A stretch of DNA of 64,000 nucleotides. It comes from Amycolatopsis tucumanensis (GTDB taxonomy: Bacteria; Actinomycetota; Actinomycetes; Mycobacteriales; Pseudonocardiaceae). Position numbers and translations under genes: made by a program. A model generated the notes under the pieces. That model had not been told where the DNA came from and did not search any database. It saw nothing but the letters and a program-made list of their open reading frames with translations. Positions 51,994 to 63,300 of the stretch are shown here, piece by piece. How positions within the stretch are numbered: the stretch's first letter is position 1; every line of letters begins with the position of its first letter. The stretch is from positions 62,001 to 126,000 of the forward strand of contig NZ_JAKGSD010000008.1 in NCBI RefSeq assembly GCF_021654135.1, in the 5' to 3' direction.

Positions 51994-52704
51994 ATGCGCT
52001 TCATCTCGGAGACGGCTGCTGACGGCGTCTCGGAACGTTCGTTCTCGCTCGGCGACGTCACCGGTGTGTTCTGGTCACCGGTCGGCGCCGTCGGCGGTCC
52101 GCTGGTGCTCCTGGCACACGGCGGCGGGCAGCACAAGAAGGCCCCGGGCATGGTGGCACGAGCCCACCACTTCGTGCGGGCCTGCGGTTTGTCGGTCGTG
52201 GCCATTGACGCGCCGGGGCACGGTGACCGGCCACGCACCGAGCAGGACGAGCGGATCCGCGCGCTGATCCGGCAGCGGATGGCGGCGGGCGAGCCGGTCC
52301 TCGACGAGATCGCGCGGGACAACGTCTCCCGGGCGACGCAGGCTGTGCCCGAGTGGCAGCGGGTGCTGGACGCGCTGCCGGGGGTCGGGCCGGTCGGGTT
52401 CTGGGGTGTGTCGATGGGCAGTGCGACCGGGATCCCGTTGGCCGCCGCGGACCGGCGGATAGCCGCGGCGGTGTTCGGGCTCGCCGGAGATCTGCTGGTG
52501 GAGGCCGCGCGGCGGGTGCGGATCCCGATCGAGTTCCTGCTCCAGTGGGACGACGAACTCATCCCGCGCGAGGCGGGCTTGGCGCTGTTCGACGCGTTCG
52601 CATCGGAGGAGAAGAGCCTGCACGCCAACCCCGGCCGGCACGCCGACGTGCCGCGCTTCGAACTGGAGAGCACGGGACGGTTCTTCGAGCGGCACCTGCG
52701 CTGA
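51994..52704 (+). CDS. Alpha/beta hydrolase
   Basis: 236 residues from ATG 51994 (GAAAGG upstream). Oxyanion region LVLLAHGGGQHKKAPG, nucleophile elbow GFWGVSMGSATGIPLA, acid in LLQWDDELIPREAGL, and a C-terminal histidine in NPGRHADVPRFELE. It should be a cytoplasmic esterase or dienelactone-hydrolase-like enzyme; substrate unknown. The stop codon region is tandemly repeated downstream. Confidence 0.82.
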   Translation: MRFISETAADGVSERSFSLGDVTGVFWSPVGAVGGPLVLLAHGGGQHKKAPGMVARAHHFVRACGLSVVAIDAPGHGDRPRTEQDERIRALIRQRMAAGEPVLDEIARDNVSRATQAVPEWQRVLDALPGVGPVGFWGVSMGSATGIPLAAADRRIAAAVFGLAGDLLVEAARRVRIPIEFLLQWDDELIPREAGLALFDAFASEEKSLHANPGRHADVPRFELESTGRFFERHLR

Positions 52705-52765
52705 AATGCCCGGCGGTTGCGCTGAGATGCCCGGTGGTTGCGCCTGAGATGTCCGGCGGTGGCGC
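52690..52765 (+). repeat. Tandem copies of the hydrolase stop region
   Basis: CACCTGCGCTGA (true stop) is followed by GGTTGCGCTGAGATGCCCGG and GGTTGCGCCTGAGATGTCCGG-like copies; the step is 21-22 bp. The first copy keeps an in-register TGA. Confidence 0.6.
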
Positions 52766-52786
52766 GGGTGGACACTTCGTGCTGGC

Positions 52787-53377
52787 GCGAGTGGGCCAGT
52801 CGCGCTGCGATGAATGGACCATTCATGCGCAGCCGAGGGGCGGGACGGGGAATCTCAACCCGAGGTGGGTCGCCTGGGCCGCGTGAATGGACCAGTCATG
52901 TGGGATGAATGGACCGTTCATCGGCGGCACCGGCAGCGAGGTGCGTGCGGACTGGGCGGCGGAGCCTGCGGCGGGGCGCCAGGCTGCGGCGGGGCGCCCG
53001 GGCCGCGCGAGTGGGCCAGTCGCGAAGCGATGAATGGACCGTTCACGCGCCGCCGAGGGCTGGGACGGGGAATCGCATCCCGGGGTGGGTCATCTGGGCC
53101 GCGTGAATGGACCACTCGCGAAGTGATGAATGGACCGTTCATCGGCGCGACACGGGCCGGGAGGTGAGTGAAGTCCGCGCGGCAGAGCCCGGCGCGGGGC
53201 GACCGGGCCGAGCGAGTGGGCCGGGCGACCGGGCCGGGCGAGTAGGCCGGGAATGGGCCGGGCGAGTGGGCTGGGCGTAGGCCGGGCGACCAGGCCGAGC
53301 GAGTAGGCCGAGCGACCAGGCCGAGCGAGTGGGCCGGGCGAGTGGGCCAGTCGTATCCGCATGAATGGGCCCTTCAT
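52787..53377. repeat. Five units of paired 17-bp palindromes
   Basis: Pairs start at 52787/52810, 52883/52905, 53007/53030, 53103/53126 and 53338/53361, so the second member always begins 22-23 bp after the first. First members are GCGAGTGGGCCAGTCGC or GTGAATGGACCAGTCAT types; second members are ATGAATGGACCATTCAT or ATGAATGGACCGTTCAT types. Units recur at 96, 124, 96 and 235 bp. Two inter-unit spacers (52827-52882 and 53047-53102) are similar to each other. The centre GGNCC is constant. Confidence 0.85.
53190..53345. repeat. 12-13-bp minisatellite
   Basis: Runs of GGGCCGGGCGAGT, GGGCCGGGCGACC and AGGCCGAGCGAGT repeat some twelve times between palindrome units four and five. The motif looks derived from the GCGAGTGGGCC half of the first palindrome type. 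Confidence 0.65.
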
Positions 53378-53401
53378 CGGCGGCACTGGGCGGCAAACGA
53401 G

Positions 53402-53448
53402 TGTGAGGGTTGGGCGGTCCGGTGGGAAGCCGGGCCGCCCAACCCTCA
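53402..53448 (-). terminator. Long hairpin beyond the FAAL-PKS-lipase operon
   Basis: GTGAGGGTTGGGCGG, 17-base loop, CCGCCCAACCCTCAC: a perfect 15-bp stem 84 bp past the lipase stop on the minus strand. No T-run follows, so it may be a Rho-independent terminator of the high-GC type or part of the repeat cluster. Confidence 0.5.
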
Positions 53449-53531
53449 CGTTTGGCGGGGCAAACCTGTGGAGTCAAAGCCAAGGACCGCCAGCAGCAGC
53501 CTCCTCGAAGCTAAGAGACCGCCAGCCGCCG

Positions 53532-54746
53532 TCAGCAGTTTGTCGGGGCCTCCTTGCCGGCGAACCGGTCCACGATCCACCGGTGGGCGTCGGCGTTGCC
53601 GGCGAAGATGCCGCTCAAGTGGTCGGACACGTAGGTGTTCCACTGCTCCGTCACGCCCGCCGCGCAATAATGCTTGTGCAGCGCGTCCGCCTGGGGCGTG
53701 TTCACGATTTCGTCCGTCGCGGCGTGGTACTGGAACACCGGGACCCGCGGCGGCGCCGCCCCGAGCTTGTTCTCCGCCAGGCGCGCCTGCCACGCCGGGG
53801 TTTCCAGCGGGTTCGACGTCGTGTAGTCGGAGATCTTCTTGAACGCGTAGTTGGTCAGCAGCTCCACCACGCACGCGTTCTGCTTGGCCTCGGCGATCTG
53901 CTGCCGTCCCGTGTCGTTGAGGTAGGAGTCCAGGTCGAGCTCCGGGTACGCGGTGTCCAGGCCGACCGCGGCGAACGCCAGGAAGCCGAAGCCCAGGTAG
54001 CCGTCCAGGCCCTTCGCGACGTCGGTCAGGTCCGCGGGCACCCCGCCGGCCACCACGCCCACCAGGTTCATCTCCGGCGCGTACGCCGGCTGCTTCTCCG
54101 CCGCCCACAGCGCGCCCCCGCCGCCCTGCGAGTAGCCCTGGAAGATCACCTTGGCGTCGTCGGACAGCCCGGCCTGCGAAAGCCGCTGCGCCGCGCGCAC
54201 GGAGTCGATCACCGCGGGGCCCATGGACTGCCCGGTGATGTAGGTCGGCACCGTGTTCGGCGAGTAGCCCTCGTAGTCGGTGACCGCGACCGCGTAGCCG
54301 CTGGCCAGCGAGTCGTTGATGGCGGGCTGGTCGTAGAGCGTGCCGCGCTCGATGGCTTTCGACGGGGTGCACTTGAACGCCGGGCCCTGCGTCCCGACGG
54401 CGAACCCGACGATCGGCGCCTTCGCCGGGTCCACGCCCTTCGGCACCAGCACCGTGCCGGTCACCGCGTTGCGCGCGCCCAGCGCGTTCGTCGACAGGTA
54501 CATGACCTCCCAGGCGTCCGCGTTCGCCGCGTTCATCAGCGGCACCGCGGGCCGCCAGCGGATCACGTCACCGGCGTTGCCCGCCGGGAGCGGCGACGGC
54601 GGGGTGTAGAACGAGTCGTCGAACGGGCCCGGCAGAACTGGAGCCGCCACCGCGGACGGCGCCGACATGGCCACCGCGCCGCCCGCGAGCAGCACGAAAC
54701 CCACCAGCGCGGCCAGCAGCCGTCGGCGGAAATTGCGGTTCTTCAC
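53532..54746 (-). CDS. Secreted lipase (LIP family)
   Basis: 404 residues from GTG 54746 (AAGGAG six bases upstream). Signal peptide: RRRLLAALVGFVLLAGGAVA then APSAVAAP. The mature part is a bacterial LIP-type alpha/beta hydrolase: GDVIRWRPAVPLMNAANAD, the nucleophile in VIFQGYSQGGGGALWAAEK, aspartate in QYHAATDEIVN and histidine in YVSDHLSGIFAG. It probably hydrolyses acylglycerols or other lipid esters outside the cell. It starts ten bases after the esterase stop, as the last gene of the FAAL-PKS operon, so it may trim or release the operon's lipid product. Confidence 0.85.
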   Translation of the reverse strand: MKNRNFRRRLLAALVGFVLLAGGAVAMSAPSAVAAPVLPGPFDDSFYTPPSPLPAGNAGDVIRWRPAVPLMNAANADAWEVMYLSTNALGARNAVTGTVLVPKGVDPAKAPIVGFAVGTQGPAFKCTPSKAIERGTLYDQPAINDSLASGYAVAVTDYEGYSPNTVPTYITGQSMGPAVIDSVRAAQRLSQAGLSDDAKVIFQGYSQGGGGALWAAEKQPAYAPEMNLVGVVAGGVPADLTDVAKGLDGYLGFGFLAFAAVGLDTAYPELDLDSYLNDTGRQQIAEAKQNACVVELLTNYAFKKISDYTTSNPLETPAWQARLAENKLGAAPPRVPVFQYHAATDEIVNTPQADALHKHYCAAGVTEQWNTYVSDHLSGIFAGNADAHRWIVDRFAGKEAPTNC

Positions 54747-54756
54747 ATTTTCTCCT

Positions 54757-55755
54757 TCACAGACCAAGAGCCGGAGCGAGCACCGGCCACGAGTTGTGCA
54801 GTGCCCGTTCCCAGTACGGCCAGCTGTGGGTGCCTGCGCCGTAGTAGTCCACAGTGGCCGGAACGCCCATTCGCTTCAGCTTTTCGGTGAAGCTCTTGGA
54901 CGTGAGCAGCGCCGCCGGTTCCAGCGGATCGGACTGCCCCGGCGGATCCAGCGGGCCGGTCCGGCCATCGCCGCACGAGATGTAGAGCGCGGTGCCGCGC
55001 AGGTCGTCGATGTGGTCGTACGGGTTGCGGGACCACCAGATCGGCCAGCTCGCCTTCTCGTCGCCCCACAGGTCGAAGAAGTTGTAGTGCCCGGCGCGGA
55101 TCAGGATGCCCTGGATCACCTCGGGCGTGCCGGGGAACAACGTGTTGGGGATCCCGCTGTAGGAGGCGGCCGCGCCGAACATCCCCTTGTGCAGGAACGC
55201 GTACGCGAGCGCGCCGTAGCCGCCGATGGACACCCCGGCCACCGCGCGTTTCGTGCCGCCGCGGTAGCCGCGCTCGACGATCTGGCGGACCTCCTCAGTG
55301 TGGAACCGGTCCCAGTCCGGTGTGGACTTCAGCCCGAAGTTCCACCACTTCGTGTACATGCCTGCCTCGCCGTCGGAGGGCATGACGACGATCGCGTCCT
55401 TGTCCGCGGTGAACGCCTTCACGTCGGTGAACCGGTCCCAGGACTGGTATTCCGCCGGTTCGCAGCACCCGTGCAGCAGCCACAACGTCGGCCAGGTCCG
55501 GGCGGGTTCGGCGCGCCACTTCACCGGCACGATCAGCCGCACCATGCCGGTCTCGCCCAGCGCGGGCGAGTCGATCTCCAGGTCGACCGTGCGGTCGTCG
55601 ATCCAGGTCTCCTTGACCACTTTCGCTCCATCGTCGGCGCTGACCGTGGCGGCCGACACCGGCGCGGCCAGGGCGGCACCGGCGATCACGGCGACGACGG
55701 GTAACACCAGCAAGGCCCAGCGGCGACGGCGGCGCCCGGCCCGGTCGGTTCTCAT
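54757..55755 (-). CDS. Secreted antigen-85-like esterase
   Basis: 332 residues. Signal peptide with a run of arginines (RAGRRRRRWALLVLPVVAVI) ending near AAPVSAA. Esterase fold of the antigen-85/FrsA type: TLWLLHGCCEPAEYQSWDRF, VVMPSDGEAGMYTKWWNFG, nucleophile in RAVAGVSIGGYGALAYAFLH and the histidine in GAGTHSWPYWERAL. Antigen 85 transfers mycolic acids onto trehalose or arabinogalactan. Placement 19 bp downstream of accD in a Pks13-like operon suggests it handles the synthase product, but this is inference; general esterase activity is an alternative. Confidence 0.83.
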   Translation of the reverse strand: MRTDRAGRRRRRWALLVLPVVAVIAGAALAAPVSAATVSADDGAKVVKETWIDDRTVDLEIDSPALGETGMVRLIVPVKWRAEPARTWPTLWLLHGCCEPAEYQSWDRFTDVKAFTADKDAIVVMPSDGEAGMYTKWWNFGLKSTPDWDRFHTEEVRQIVERGYRGGTKRAVAGVSIGGYGALAYAFLHKGMFGAAASYSGIPNTLFPGTPEVIQGILIRAGHYNFFDLWGDEKASWPIWWSRNPYDHIDDLRGTALYISCGDGRTGPLDPPGQSDPLEPAALLTSKSFTEKLKRMGVPATVDYYGAGTHSWPYWERALHNSWPVLAPALGL

Positions 55756-55774
55756 CGGTTCTCCTCGGGTGGTT

Positions 55775-57367
55775 TCACAGCGGGATGTTGCCGTGCTTCT
55801 TCGCCGGCAGCGTCTGCCGTTTCGTGCGGAGCGTGCGCAGCGCGCGAGCCACCTGGAGCCGGGTCTGCGACGGCGGCACGACCATGTCCACGTATCCGCG
55901 CTCCGCGGCCAGGTACGGGCTCGCGTGGTGCTTGCGGTACTCCTCGGTCAGCCGCCGGACAGCCACCACCCGGTCCTCTGTGGACAACCGAGCGAGCTCG
56001 TGCCGGTGCAGCACCTCGACCGCGCCCTCGGCGCCCATCACCGCGATCTCGGCGGTGGGCCAGGCCAGGTTGACGTCCGCCCCGAGGTGCTTGGAACCCA
56101 TCACCGCGTACCCGCCGCCGTAGGCCTTGCGGGTCACCACGGTCACCTTCGGCACGGTCGCCTCGGAGTAGGCGTAGATCAGCTTCGCGCCGCGCCGGAT
56201 GATGCCCTGCCGTTCCTGCTCGGTGCCGGGCAGGTAGCCGGGCACGTCGGCCAGGGTGACGATCGGGATGCCGAACGCGTCGCAGAACCGCACGAACCGG
56301 GCGGCCTTCTCGGAGGCGTCGATGTCGATCACCCCCGCCTGCCGGAGCGGCTGGTTCGCCACTATCCCGACCGAGCGGCCCTCGACGCGGCCGAACGCGC
56401 AGATCATGTTGGGCGCGAACGCTCCGTGGATCTCGGTGAACTCGCCGTCGTCGACCAGGCGCCGGATCACCTCGGTCATGTCATAGGCCTGGTTGAGCGA
56501 GTCCGGGACGATCCGGTCCAGTTCGAGGTCCGCCGGGGTGATCTCGCGGGACGTTTCATCCGCGTACTCCGGCGCGGCGTCCAGGTTGTTCAGCGGCAGG
56601 TAGCCGAGCAGGGTCTGCACCCAGTCGATCGCGTCCCGCTCGTCGGTCGCGCGGTGGTGGGCGTTGCCGGAGATCTCGCTGTTGACCGCGGCGCCGCCGA
56701 GCTGCTGGGCGGTGACCCGCTCGCCGGTCACGGCGTGCACGACGTCCGGTCCGGTGACGAACATGTGCGAGGTGTCCTCGACCATCACGGTGAAGTCGGT
56801 GATCGCGGGCGAGTACACCGCGCCGCCCGCGCACGGGCCCATGATCACGGAGATCTGCGGGATCACCCCGGACGCGTGCGCGTTGCGCCGCCCCAGCTCG
56901 GCGTAGTAGGCCAGCGACACCACGCCTTCCTGGATGCGCGCGCCGCCGGAGTCGTTGATGCCGATGACCGGGCAGCCGATCGACATCGCCAGGTCCATCA
57001 CCTTGAGGACCTTCTCGCCGAAGACCTCCCCCATGCTGCCGCCGAACACGCTGAAGTCCTGCGAGAACAGGCACACCGGACGACCGTCCACAGTGGCATG
57101 GCCGGTGACCACGCCGTCGCCGTAGGGGCGGTTGCCGTCCATGCCGAACTCGGTGCAGCGGTGCCGCGCGAACTGGTCCAGCTCGACGAACGACCCGTCG
57201 TCGACGAGCAGGTCGATGCGCTCGCGGGCGGTCAGCTTGCCCTTCGCGTGCTGCCGGTCGATCGCGCGCTTCTCGGCGATGCGCACTGCCTCGTCCTGAC
57301 GGGCGGCCAGGTCGGCGATCCGGTAGGCGGTCGTCGGGGCGAACGGGACGTCCACTGCGGTCCTCAC
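55775..57367 (-). CDS. Acyl-CoA carboxylase beta subunit (AccD4-like)
   Basis: 530 residues. GTG 57367 overlaps the synthase stop (GTGA). Carboxyltransferase motifs: [57 protein letters not shown] and [20 protein letters not shown]. With a biotinylated alpha subunit it carboxylates an acyl-CoA at the alpha carbon. In mycobacteria AccD4 sits directly after pks13 and supplies a long-chain carboxyacyl-CoA extender; the identical position argues for the same job. The alpha (AccA3) and epsilon subunits are not in the window. Confidence 0.9.
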   Translation of the reverse strand: MRTAVDVPFAPTTAYRIADLAARQDEAVRIAEKRAIDRQHAKGKLTARERIDLLVDDGSFVELDQFARHRCTEFGMDGNRPYGDGVVTGHATVDGRPVCLFSQDFSVFGGSMGEVFGEKVLKVMDLAMSIGCPVIGINDSGGARIQEGVVSLAYYAELGRRNAHASGVIPQISVIMGPCAGGAVYSPAITDFTVMVEDTSHMFVTGPDVVHAVTGERVTAQQLGGAAVNSEISGNAHHRATDERDAIDWVQTLLGYLPLNNLDAAPEYADETSREITPADLELDRIVPDSLNQAYDMTEVIRRLVDDGEFTEIHGAFAPNMICAFGRVEGRSVGIVANQPLRQAGVIDIDASEKAARFVRFCDAFGIPIVTLADVPGYLPGTEQERQGIIRRGAKLIYAYSEATVPKVTVVTRKAYGGGYAVMGSKHLGADVNLAWPTAEIAVMGAEGAVEVLHRHELARLSTEDRVVAVRRLTEEYRKHHASPYLAAERGYVDMVVPPSQTRLQVARALRTLRTKRQTLPAKKHGNIPL

Positions 57368-60300
57368 TTCCGTGTGATCCGGTCGCCGAGCGCGGCCGCG
57401 ATGACGGACACGTGCGGAGGGTCGATCATCGACACGTGGTCGCCGGGCACCCGCACGATCTCCAGGTCCGGGCAGAACTCGTCCCAGCCCAGCGCCTCGT
57501 CGGCACGCAGGTAGCGCGGGTCGAGCGCGGTGGTCAGCGGATGCGGCTCCTGCGCGCGGAGCAGCACCACCGGTCCGTCGTACCGCTGCGGCGCGTACCG
57601 CTCCGCAACCCGGGCGTCCACATAGGACGTGTACTGGTGGTGCAGCACGCCCTCGCCCAGCCCGGGCACCTTCTCCGCCAGCTGCCGCATCACGAGCCCG
57701 ATCTGGTCACCCTCGCCGAGCCGGGCCAGTTCGTCGCGCGGGATGTCCAGCGCGACGCCGTAGGTCTGCTCGATGTGCGTGGCGAACCGGTCGAACCGGT
57801 CCAGCAGCAGGTCCTCGGCCGGCGCGTCGGCAGGCAGCGGGAGGATGGTGTCGATCAGGAACACCAGCTCCACCGGCTCGTCCAGCTGCCGCGCGCACTC
57901 GTAGGCGAGGCAGCCGCCGAACGACCACCCGCCGAGCCGGTACGGCCCGCGCGGCTGGATCTCGCGGATCATCTCCAGGTAGCGGGCCGCCTTCGCCTCG
58001 ACGGTGTCCAGGTCGTCCAGCCGCTCGAACCCGTACACCGGGAACTCGCCAGGCAGGTCACGCACCAGTCGCGTGTAGACACTCGCCGGTCCGCCTGCCG
58101 GGTGGAACAGGAACACCGGGGTCCCGGTGCCCGCACGCAGGCAGCGCACCGGCCCGGAGCCCTCGATCCGGTCGCGCAGCAGGTCGGCCATCGCGGCGAT
58201 CGTCGGCCGGTCGAACAGGTTCGTGGGCAGGTCCGCCAGTTCGGCCGACATCGCCGCGCGCAGCTCGGCCGGATCGCCGGGGAAGTCCTCGTGCACCCCG
58301 GAGAAGCGGCCGAGCACGTCGTGCCAGTGCCGGGCGACCCAGCGCTCGGCGGGATCGCGCGGCCCGACGACGACCTCGGTGACCGCACTGGTACCGGCGT
58401 CGAACCCGGCCTGCTCCGCGAGGTGCGCCGCCAGCTCGGCGAGGCTCGCGCCGCGCAGCAGCATCGGCACCGGCAGCGGGAGGCCGAAGTCCCGCTCGAC
58501 CGCGCCGCGCGCCCGCATCGCGAGCAGCGAGTCCAGGCCGAGCTGGGTGAGCGGCACGTGCCGGTCGACCTGTTCCGGCGCGAAGCCCATCAGTCCGGCG
58601 ACCAGCGACGTCAGGTGGTCGGCGATGGCCGCGTGCGCGGTCGCCGGTTCCAGCGCCGCCATGCCCGGCCACGCCGACGCCGCCGTGCGCCGCGGCACGA
58701 GCAGGTCGAAGAACGGCCGGTCGGCGAGGCGCGGGAACAGTTCGAGCACAGCGTCCGCGTCGAGCCGGGCCACGCCGGTGGCCGCCCGGTCGCGGGCCAG
58801 GACGGCCTCCAGCGCTTCCAGCGCCTCGGCGGTGCCGAGCGGTTCGAGCACCGGGTTCGTCGTGCCGACCACGGCGCCCGCCTCGCCCCACGCGCCCCAG
58901 TTGATCGTCGCGGCGGGCAGGCCGTGGGCGCGGCGCCACTCCACGAGCGCGTCGGCGTAGGCGTTGGCCATCGCGTAGGCGGTCTGGCCGGGCGAGCCGA
59001 ACAACGCGGCCGCCGAGGAGTAGACCAGCCACCAGTCCAGGTCGTGGCCGAGCGTGGCCTCGTGCAGGCGCCAGGCGCCCGTCGCCTTCGGCCGCCACGC
59101 CGTCGCCAGCTGCCCCGGGGTCAGCGACACGGCCGCGCCGTCGGCGAGCACTCCGGCCGCGTGCAGGACACCGCGCAGCGGCATCCCACCGCTGGTCGCC
59201 GCCTCGACGAGCCGCTCGGCGACCCCGGGTTCGGCGATGTCCCCCGCCACCACGACCGCGCCGGGCACGTCGACCGCACGCACGCTCCGGGACGACAGGA
59301 CGATCCGCGTCGCGCCCCTCTCGGCCAGCCAGCGCGCCGCGACCAGGCCCAGCCCGCCGAGCCCGCCGGTGATCACGTAGGCGCCGTCGCGCACCACCGG
59401 CCGCTCGGCCGTCCCGAGCCGGGGCCGGGTCAGCTCCCGGGTGTGCCGGACGCCGCGGCGCCAGGCGATCTCGTCGTCCGGGCCGTCCGCGCGCAGCTCG
59501 GCGGGCAGCTGGTCGAGCGACTCCGGGTCGACGTCGACCAGGCTCGCGTGCAGCTCGGGGTGCTCGAACGCGAGCACCCGCACCAGCGCCCGCAGGCACG
59601 CCAGGTCCGGGCGGCCCGCCTCGCCGGGGTCGACCGCGGCCGCCGAACCGGTTACCAGCCACAGCCGGGCGGGCGATTCGGCCAGCTCCGCGACCACCCG
59701 CGTGACCTCGTGCACGAGCTCCGGGCCGTCCGCCTCTCGGGCGAACCACACCACGCCGTCCGGCCGGGTCGCCAACGCGGCACGCAGGGCCTGCGGGTCG
59801 TCCGGCGGGACCACGACCACGCGGTCGTCGCCGAACCGCAGGCCCGGCTCGCCGTGGTGCAGCAGAACCCAGGTCCGGTCCTCCTCGGCCGCGCCGGGCA
59901 GGCCGGCCCGCGTCCAGGTCGCCTCGAACAGCTTGCCGGACAACGGAACCGGCAGCGCGGACCGACGGAACCGGCGGGCGTGCACGTCGCGGAACTCGGC
60001 CAGCACCGCGCCGTCGGCGGCGACGAGCTGCACCGTGCCACGCAGGTCGTCGCCGGACAGCGAGTCCACGACGGCGTCGACCCGCACCCCGGACCGCGGG
60101 TCACCGGCGACCGTGACCGCGCCGATCGACATCGGCAGGAACAGCCCGTCGGCCTCACGCAGCGCCGGACCGGTCGCGGCGGCCAGGGCGTGCAGGCAGG
60201 CGTCGGCCAGGGCGGGGTGCAGCACGTGCCCGGCCGGCTTCGGCAGGTCGACGGCCGCCGACGCACGTCCCGCGATCGCGGTGACGTCGCGCAGCAGCCG

Positions 60301-63300
60301 AAACGCCGGCCCGTAGCTCATGCCCATCGCGTCCAGCGCCGCGTAGAGGTCGACCGGCTCGCCGTCGACCGGGCCGAGCGGCTCCAGCGGCACCTCCTCG
60401 CCGACCCGGGCCGTGGCGTGGCAGACCCAGTCGCCCGACTTGGTGTGCACGCTGATCACGCCCTCCGCCAGCGACGTCGTGACCTCCTGCTCGGGGCCGA
60501 GCGGCAGGATCTGACGCAGCTCGACGTCGGTGACGCGTGGTCCGGCCGCGGACAGCGCCAGCTCGACGAACCCGGTCGCCGGGAAGATCGGCGTGCCGAA
60601 GGCCGCGTGGTCGGCGAGCCACGGGTGCCGGTCCGTGCCGATCTCCCCGCGCCACACGCGCTGGCTGCTGCCCGGCACCTCGGCGTGCGTGCCCAGCAGC
60701 GGGTGACCGGCCGCACGCGCCCGCCGGTGAGCCCAGAACCGCTCGTGCCGCCACACCGCGCCGGGCAGGTCGGCGACCGGTTGTTTCGGCTCCCGCGTGG
60801 TCAACACGGCGGGGTGGCCGAGCACGTGCAGGCGGGCGAGGCTGGTCAGGAACGCGAGCTGCTCGTCGGTCTTGCGGTTCGTCGTCGGCAACCCGGTCGC
60901 CCCGGCCTGCTCGACCGCCGCGAGTGCCACCGGGTGCGGGGCGATCTCCACGAACGTGCCGTGGCCGTCCTCCACCGCCGCCGCCAGTGCCTGCGCGAAC
61001 CGCACCGGGCGGCGCAGGTTCGCCGCCCAGTAGTCCACGTCGAACAGCGGCTTGTCCCGCGGGTCGTCGAGGACGCTGGTGTAGCAGGGCACCTCCGGGC
61101 TGCCCGGCTCGATCGCGAGCCCGGCGCGGAACCGGTCCAGGATCGCGTCGACTGCGGGTGAGTGCCCGGCCCCGCTCACCGGCAGCAGCTTCGCGAACCG
61201 GCCCTGACCCTCCACATGCGACACCAGCGACGCGACCGCTTCGGCGTCGCCGGTGACCGTGCACTGCGACGCCGACGCGTACACCGCGACCTCGACCCCG
61301 GCGAACTCGGCGATCTCCGCGGCCGGCGCCTCGACCACGGCCATCGCGCCCGTGCCCGCCGAGTCGATCTCCCCCAGCAGCCGCGCCCGCGTCGTCATCA
61401 CCCGCAGACCGTCGGCGACGTCCAGCGCCCCGGCGACCACGGCGGCGGCGACCTCGCCCATGGACTGCCCGAGCACCGCGGCGGGAGTCACGCCGTGCGC
61501 CCGCCACAACCCGGCGAGGGCGACCTGCATCCCGAACAGCGCCAGCTGCGTCGCGGCCAGGTCCGGCGGTTCGCCGGCCAGCACCTCCCGCAGCGAGAAC
61601 CCGGCCTCGGCGCGGAACACCGGGTCGAGCCGGTCCACCTCGGCGGCGAACGCGGGTTCGGTCTCCAGCAGCCGCCGCCCCATGCCGGTCCACTGCGAGC
61701 CGTAGCCGGAGAACACGAAGACGACCCCGTCGAGGCCGCCCTGCGCCGGCGTCACGTCCCGGAGCGCGGCTGCCAGCTCCTCCCGGGTGGAGGCGACGAC
61801 GGCGGCGCGCACCGGCAGGTTGTCGCGGCCGTGGGCCAGCGTCGAGGCCACCGCGCTCATCGGCACGTCGGACGACTCGACCCAGCGGGCCAGCTCGGCA
61901 GCCCGATCCCGCAGCCCGTCGGCGGACCGGTCGGACACGGCGAACACGTGCGGCCCGCCGTCGTCCGCGAACCGCGGGTTCGCCGGCCACTCCTCCAGCA
62001 CGACGTGCGCGTTGGTGCCGCCGAACCCGAACGCCGACACGCCCGCCCTGGCCACACCGGAGTACCGCGGCCAGGGCGCCGGCTCGGTGACCACCCGCAG
62101 GCCGTCGAAGTCGATGTGCGGGTTCGGCTCGCGGTAGTGCAGGCTCGGCGGCACCCGCCGCCGGGACAACGCGAGCACGGTCTTGATGAGGCCGGTGATG
62201 CCGGCCGCGCCCTCGAGGTGGCCGAGGTTGCTCTTCACCGAGCCGAGGAGCAGCGGCCGGTCCGCGTCGCGGCCCAGCACCCGCTTGAGCGCCCCGGCTT
62301 CGATCGGGTCGCCGAGCAGCGTCCCGGTGCCGTGCGCCTCGACGTAGTCCACGACGGACGGATCCAGCCCGGCCGCCGCGTAGGCGTCCCGCAGCAGCGC
62401 CGCCTGCGCCTCCGGGTTGGGCGCGGTGATGCCGTTGGAGCGGCCGTCGGAGTTGACCGCGCTGCCGCGGATCACCGCCAGCACCCGGTCGCCGTCGCGG
62501 CGCGCCGCGCGCAGCGGCTTCAGCACGACGACCCCGCAGCCTTCGCCACGGGCGATCCCGTCGGCGTGCGCGTCGAACGGTTTGCACCGGCCGTCCGCGG
62601 CGAGCACCCCGGCCTCGGTGAAGTTCGCGGTGATCCCCGGGGTGAGCAGCAGGTTCACGCCGCCGACCAGCGCGGTGCCGATCTCGCCGCGCTGCAGACT
62701 CTGCACCGCCTGGTGGACGGCGACCAGCGAGGACGAGCACGCGGTGTCGATCGTGAGGCTCGGGCCGCGCAGGTCGAGCAGGTAGGACAGCCGGTTCGCG
62801 GCGATGCTCGCGGCGGCGCCGGTGCCGGACCACGCGTCGATCGCGGACACGTCGGTCATCGTCAGGTAGCCGTACTCGGCGGCCGACAGCCCGACGAACA
62901 CGCCGGTGCGCGTGCCGCGCAGCGAGGACGGCGGGATGCCCGCGTGCTCCAGCGCCTCCCAGGCGACTTCGAGCAGCAGCCGTTGCTGCGGGTCCATCGC
63001 CTCGGCCTCACGCGGGGTGATGCCGAAGAAGGCGGCGTCGAACCGCAGCGCGTCGTCGAGGAAGCCGCCCCGGCGCGGCAGCGCGGCCAGCTCGGCGGCG
63101 TCGGCGAAGGACTCCCAGCGGCCCTCGGGCAGGTCGCCGATCCCGTCGCCGCCGGACTCGAGGAACCGCCAGAACCCGTCGGGTGAGGTGATGCCGCCGG
63201 GCAGGCGGCACCCGATCCCGACGACCGCGACCGGCTCGCCCGGATCCGGGGTCCACTGCGCCGTCGTCTCGCGCTCCACATCGGACAGTGCGGCGACGAG

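Larger units (their letters stand above)
52705..53531. other. 827-bp gene-free region with several repeat classes
   Basis: No supported gene between the hydrolase and lipase stops. From left to right it holds stop-region copies (52690-52765), five units of paired 17-bp palindromes (52787-53377), a 12-13-bp minisatellite (about 53190-53345) and a long hairpin (53402-53448). The last 80 bp before the lipase stop show only a short doubled GACCGCCAGC. Confidence 0.7.

Noticed and set aside
52787..53377. CRISPR array
   Set aside because: Repeat pairs are palindromic at irregular 96-235-bp distances; spacers are themselves similar; no cas genes.
57412..61161. 1249-residue plus-strand open frame
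   Set aside because: Lies antisense to the Pks13-like gene; arginine/glutamine-rich with no family text. A third-position GC shadow.
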